Assembly (NCBI GenBank): GCA_004195435.1
Contig: PSPM01000010.1
Location: forward strand, 1-7,875
DNA from: Candidatus Parvarchaeota archaeon
GTDB lineage: Archaea; Nanobdellota; Nanobdellia; Pacearchaeales; GW2011-AR1
Length of the DNA stretch: 7,875 bases
Direction: 5' to 3'
In this document: positions 5,101 to 7,875 of the stretch, piece by piece
How positions within the stretch are numbered: the first letter of the stretch is position 1
How the letters are laid out: each line of letters opens with the position of its first letter
The notes under the pieces: generated by a model
The model's input: the letters and a program-made list of their open reading frames with translations, nothing else
Told to the model about the DNA's origin: nothing
Databases searched by the model: none
Translations under genes and position numbers: made by a program

Positions 5101-7374
5101 TCATTTGAATTTTTTTGCACTTTTCATCAACCAAGTTTTCCATTCTGGAAAAACTCTCTCGGAAACTGGTAAACCAACTTCTCTAGAAATTTCATTACTA
5201 ATTTTATGAAATGCTCCATTTGAGAGAGAGTTAAATTCTGATTCCATTAATTCGGGCATATTCAATTTTTTTGCAATATCAACTACTTCTTGTTTGATCT
5301 TTCCTCTTAATAAAATATTATCATAGACAGCATCCCAATTTCCAGCCCACCCTTTAACATTTGCAGCAATAGACTTAATTATTTCAGAATCTCCATTAAC
5401 CAGGTGATCCGTTGGTTCAAGTTCATCTTTCTCAACATTATATTTTAATAAATCAACAAAACCCCCTTCTTCCATTGGGTCTTTTGTCCAATGTTTCCTC
5501 ACTTCTGAAAGCTGAACTAGTCTTTTCATGGAATGTAATCCGTCTGGTGATTTTATAGGATTTGCCACAGCTATAATGTCTGTTGCCTTAAAACTGGTAG
5601 TTGCAACTCCTAGATCATTAACAACTCTATCAAAAACTCCATAAGGCGAAGCTCCGTGAATGGTGCCTGCAACCACGTTGGCTAATGCTCCGACTCTCAT
5701 TGCTTCATAAAGAGCTTTAGCTTCCAAGCTTCTGACTTCTCCAACTATTAAAGCAGAATCTCCTAAACGTAAACTTGCTCGAATACCTTCAGAAGCTTCA
5801 ACCTCATTTGTAGCTTCTAGAAGTGCGCTTCTAACTTTCATTCGCTGGATATTATATCCTATTTTTCTTAATGAGTCTACTGGCAATTCCAAAGTATCCT
5901 CGATAACTATTGATCTAACACTTGGCATTATTTCTAACATTAAACTACCAAGTAAAGAAGTTTTACCAGAACTCCTAGTTCCGGCAATTAATAAAGTTCT
6001 TGATCCGTCAATGAGGAAACTTAGAAGTCCAGCACTAAAAGAATTAATCATTTTATTATTAATGAATAAGGGTAAAGTCCAAGGATCATCTCTCTGTCTC
6101 CTCAAAGCGAAGGCCGGACCATGTGGGGACAAAGGTTTTTGAATTGCTGCAACTCTTGCTCTAACTTTTCCAAAACTTAAATCGGTATCTAAAATAGGAT
6201 TTGCTTCATCCAAAGGCCTTCCAGACATCAATCTAAGTTTTGCAGAATAAGATTCTGCATCTTCAGAACTAGGAAGAACATTAGTAACACATTCTCCGAA
6301 TTTAGAATGTCTAACGAAAATAGGATTTTGAGAAATTGGAGAATTTAAATAAACATCTTGTAAATTTTCATCGGACAAAAGAATCTCTATAACTCCAAAT
6401 CCAATAGTTTGTCTAACAAGAATTCTAGATAATTTATTCAATTCATTGAAAGCTAAAGGAATTCCTTTACTTTCAGCTAGCTCCCTCAACAAATCTCTTG
6501 AAATATTAAAAAAGATGCTTCTAACTCTTTCAGGATCTGTAAACTCCTCCGCCTTTGGTTCATGCTCAACTAATACTCCTCTTGCTAGATTAAGAAGCAT
6601 ATGATATTCCTCACTTAGAACATATTCTGGAGGCATCACGTGATAAATTATTCGAGAATCAGCTTTTCTTTTCAGAATACTAACACTTATTTCATCACCT
6701 TCGGAATTTAAATAATATTGATCAACAAGGTCCACATCGTTAGGAAATTGGGAAATTAATCGTGTAAAAGTAAAATTTGGCAAAATGTCTGGCTGAAAAA
6801 TTAAATTATAAACACTTCTATCCCCGATAGAATATTCGTTAATTGCCTCCCCGATAGATTTTATAATTGAAGTGTCCTCCAATAAGTCTCTTAATCTTTT
6901 AAGCAATCTAATATAATTTTTTAATCTGGAATCCTCTTGCGGAATGGATTTCATTTCTTCAGTATGGACAATTATTCTTTTCTTAACATCTAAATAACAA
7001 GAAATTGGATCTTGTTTTAATAAAGTCATTAAATAAGTAAGCTCTCGAAGAGCTATACTCACATTGGCTATCATTCTCAATTTAGCAGGAGATAGAATTT
7101 TTTCTTGTTTCATCAAAAAATTAAAAAGCTGAGCTATTTCTGCCAACATTTTAACTTGCTTAAAAGAATAATTATAATTTCTTTGTTGAACAAATATTAT
7201 TCTAGAAACTCCTGGATTTTCTATTAATGAATCGATTGTTCGCGACATTGTTTCAGGAGAATCCACAAAAGAAGGGGTAATCGGCGCCCCCAAATAATTA
7301 ATATACATAATATTCTCACCACCTTTGCTCATCACCTCAACCCCGTATAATGGGGAATTTAATTTGAAAACCAT
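5101..7374 (-). CDS. Type II/IV secretion (archaeal pilus/archaellum-like) ATPase, GspE/VirB11/TadA family
   Basis: This 757-aa cytoplasmic hexameric ATPase is expected to power assembly of the pilus or secretion machine by docking on the TadC/FlaJ platform. Core motifs are intact: Walker A GTRSSGKTS (465-473, K471), Asp box IEDTLELP (491-498, E492/D493), Walker B ALIVGEVR (541-548, E546) and His box GTIHG (570-574, H573). The segment around 305-425 (GFGVIEILLSDENLQDVYLN, then RLMSGRPLDEANPILDTDLS) is the N2-type domain with conserved arginines. Residues 1-300 form a long N-terminal region, and about 130 residues follow the core, so the protein is longer than typical archaeal homologues of about 500-600 aa. 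The start at 7374 is supported by a TATA box about 27 bp upstream (leaderless). An internal Met at residue 23, preceded by GGTGGTGAG, is a weaker alternative. It is transcribed alone, convergent with the peptidase gene and divergent from the coiled-coil gene. Confidence 0.92.
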   Translation of the reverse strand: MVFKLNSPLYGVEVMSKGGENIMYINYLGAPITPSFVDSPETMSRTIDSLIENPGVSRIIFVQQRNYNYSFKQVKMLAEIAQLFNFLMKQEKILSPAKLRMIANVSIALRELTYLMTLLKQDPISCYLDVKKRIIVHTEEMKSIPQEDSRLKNYIRLLKRLRDLLEDTSIIKSIGEAINEYSIGDRSVYNLIFQPDILPNFTFTRLISQFPNDVDLVDQYYLNSEGDEISVSILKRKADSRIIYHVMPPEYVLSEEYHMLLNLARGVLVEHEPKAEEFTDPERVRSIFFNISRDLLRELAESKGIPLAFNELNKLSRILVRQTIGFGVIEILLSDENLQDVYLNSPISQNPIFVRHSKFGECVTNVLPSSEDAESYSAKLRLMSGRPLDEANPILDTDLSFGKVRARVAAIQKPLSPHGPAFALRRQRDDPWTLPLFINNKMINSFSAGLLSFLIDGSRTLLIAGTRSSGKTSLLGSLMLEIMPSVRSIVIEDTLELPVDSLRKIGYNIQRMKVRSALLEATNEVEASEGIRASLRLGDSALIVGEVRSLEAKALYEAMRVGALANVVAGTIHGASPYGVFDRVVNDLGVATTSFKATDIIAVANPIKSPDGLHSMKRLVQLSEVRKHWTKDPMEEGGFVDLLKYNVEKDELEPTDHLVNGDSEIIKSIAANVKGWAGNWDAVYDNILLRGKIKQEVVDIAKKLNMPELMESEFNSLSNGAFHKISNEISREVGLPVSERVFPEWKTWLMKSAKKFK
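5110..5116 (+). terminator. Possible U-rich terminator after the aminopeptidase gene
   Basis: A run of seven T on the plus strand starts ten bases after the peptidase stop codon. Archaeal transcription often ends at such T tracts without a hairpin. It lies inside the 3' end of the convergent ATPase gene, so the two transcripts would overlap. Similar T runs occur elsewhere in this AT-rich DNA, so confidence is low. Confidence 0.25.
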
Positions 7375-7396
7375 TTAACAATTTAATGTGAAGACG

Positions 7397-7406
7397 TATA
7401 TTAAAA
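7397..7406 (-). promoter_or_regulatory. TATA box of the secretion ATPase gene
   Basis: On the minus strand this reads TTTTAATATA, centred about 27 bp before the ATG at 7374. That spacing predicts a start at or next to the A of the start codon, so the mRNA would be leaderless, consistent with the lack of a Shine-Dalgarno sequence before 7374. Confidence 0.55.
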
Positions 7407-7426
7407 TTATGCCTTCCTAACAAAAC

Positions 7427-7435
7427 TATTTTAAA
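7427..7435 (+). promoter_or_regulatory. TATA box of the coiled-coil gene
   Basis: The sequence TATTTTAAA is centred about 23 bp before the ATG at 7454 and 26 bp before the second ATG at 7457. This again predicts a leaderless transcript, and the spacing slightly favours the second Met. It is divergent from the ATPase promoter, with the two TATA boxes about 30 bp apart. Confidence 0.45.
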
Positions 7436-7453
7436 CCCTTTGAGCTTTTACTT

Positions 7454-7765
7454 ATGATGGTGGAAAATTATTCTAATGCTCAATATTCTGTTGATGCGAA
7501 TACAAGAATTAGAGATCTTGAAGAAAAAACAAAAATCCTAAGGGAAAGAATTTTATTAGTTAGTAAAAATTTAGTTGACGAGAGAGAGAAAACATTTAAT
7601 GAACTTCAAGAAACAAAAAAAATTTTGTTAGAATTGCAGGAAAAAAATATCCGCATGGAAGAATTTTTACAGAAATTAGCAGAACAAAATTCTGGACTTG
7701 CAAGAAAAGAAGAATTAATGATATTAAAAAGGCAATTCGATATGATCGAACCACATTTAAAATAA
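7454..7765 (+). CDS. 103-aa coiled-coil protein of unknown function
   Basis: This small soluble protein is almost entirely helical. From about residue 14 to 98 it has heptad-like spacing of Leu, Ile and Val among Glu, Lys and Arg (RIRDLEEKTKILRERILLV, then ETKKILLELQEKNIRMEEFL), with a possible break near N79-S80-G81. It has no cysteine, signal peptide or membrane segment. Two Met codons stand in a row; either could be the start (7454 or 7457), and a TATA box 23-26 bp upstream suggests a leaderless message. The stop codon TAA is immediately followed by the ATG of the next gene, so the two form an operon. It lies divergent from the secretion ATPase. A cytoplasmic scaffold or accessory role analogous to the coiled-coil archaellum proteins FlaC/FlaD/FlaE is possible, but that rests only on coiled-coil character and position. 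Confidence 0.75.
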   Translation: MMVENYSNAQYSVDANTRIRDLEEKTKILRERILLVSKNLVDEREKTFNELQETKKILLELQEKNIRMEEFLQKLAEQNSGLARKEELMILKRQFDMIEPHLK

Positions 7766-7875
7766 ATGGCGACAATAGATGAAGTAAAACAAATGCAGTC
7801 TCAAGGAGTCTCGGAAGAAAATATAGTTTCAACACTCAGAGAAAAGGGAGTTCCCTACAGGGAAATTTCCGAATC
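7766..7875 (+). CDS. N-terminal fragment of a conserved-type hypothetical protein with a UBA-like helical start (partial, runs off right edge)
   Basis: An ATG at 7766 directly follows the stop of the coiled-coil gene, and 36 full codons run open to the end of the window. The start reads MATIDEVKQMQSQGVSEENI and continues through VPYREISES. The pattern of helix, Gly turn, helix, Gly turn, helix (EVKQMQSQGVS, then IVSTLREKGVP) resembles a UBA/CUE-like three-helix motif. I recall similar openings in uncharacterised DPANN proteins, but cannot confirm this here. No Shine-Dalgarno sequence is seen, so translation is probably coupled to the gene before it. Most of the protein is missing, so no function is assigned. 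Its position suggests it acts with the coiled-coil protein. Confidence 0.65.
   Translation, partial: MATIDEVKQMQSQGVSEENIVSTLREKGVPYREISE

Noticed and set aside
5101..7308. Later start for the ATPase at Met23 (position 7308), preceded by GGTGGTGAG
   Set aside because: The upstream ATG at 7374 has a TATA box at the leaderless distance, and residues 1-22 look like the first strands of the same domain. It is kept only as an alternative.
7596..7835. Minus-strand 79-aa hydrophobic open frame
   Set aside because: It is antisense to the coiled-coil gene and the following start; the Leu/Phe richness is the complement of Lys/Glu codons.
1..7875. CRISPR arrays, tRNA/rRNA genes, insertion sequences, toxin-antitoxin or phage genes
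   Set aside because: No spaced direct repeats, cloverleaf-like sequence, transposase motifs or terminal inverted repeats were seen on either strand.

Overview
The window looks like part of an AT-rich archaeal genome, most likely a DPANN-type lineage (Woesearchaeota/Pacearchaeota-like). This is inferred from the archaeal architecture of the secretion genes (a fused two-domain FlaJ/TadC membrane protein and a GspE/VirB11-type ATPase), from TATA boxes about 23-27 bp ahead of apparently leaderless start codons, from very tight gene packing, and from small 'MNKKGQ...'-type membrane-anchored proteins that I recall from these genomes. The species cannot be named from the sequence alone. No rRNA, tRNA, CRISPR, insertion sequence or phage gene was seen, and no gene-free stretch is longer than about 90 bp.

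Layout. (1) Positions 1-1847, minus strand: a compact four-gene operon read leftwards. It encodes a 55-aa protein, a 373-aa secreted-type protein, a 39-aa protein, and the first 138 residues of a protein that runs off the left edge. Every product has a short basic N-terminus containing K-K/R-G directly before one hydrophobic helix, resembling archaeal class III (pilin/archaellin-type) signal peptides. (2) Positions 1848-1933: a divergent promoter region. (3) Positions 1934-5100, plus strand: a 720-aa archaeal TadC/FlaJ-like platform protein, whose stop overlaps (ATGA) the start of a 335-aa M29-family aminopeptidase. (4) Positions 5101-7374, minus strand: a 757-aa type II/IV secretion ATPase, convergent with the peptidase gene with no base between the stop codons. 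(5) Positions 7375-7453: a second divergent promoter region. (6) Positions 7454-7875, plus strand: a 103-aa coiled-coil protein followed immediately by the start of another gene that runs off the right edge.

How it fits together. The platform protein and the ATPase are the two core cytoplasmic-side parts of an archaeal type IV pilus-like (or archaellum/secretion) machine. The divergently transcribed set of signal-anchored proteins is a good candidate for its filament subunits, minor pseudopilins or secreted cargo. The coiled-coil protein and its neighbour could be cytoplasmic accessory factors. The linkage is inference from gene position: no prepilin peptidase is visible in the window, and the four anchored proteins are not recognisable as standard archaellins.
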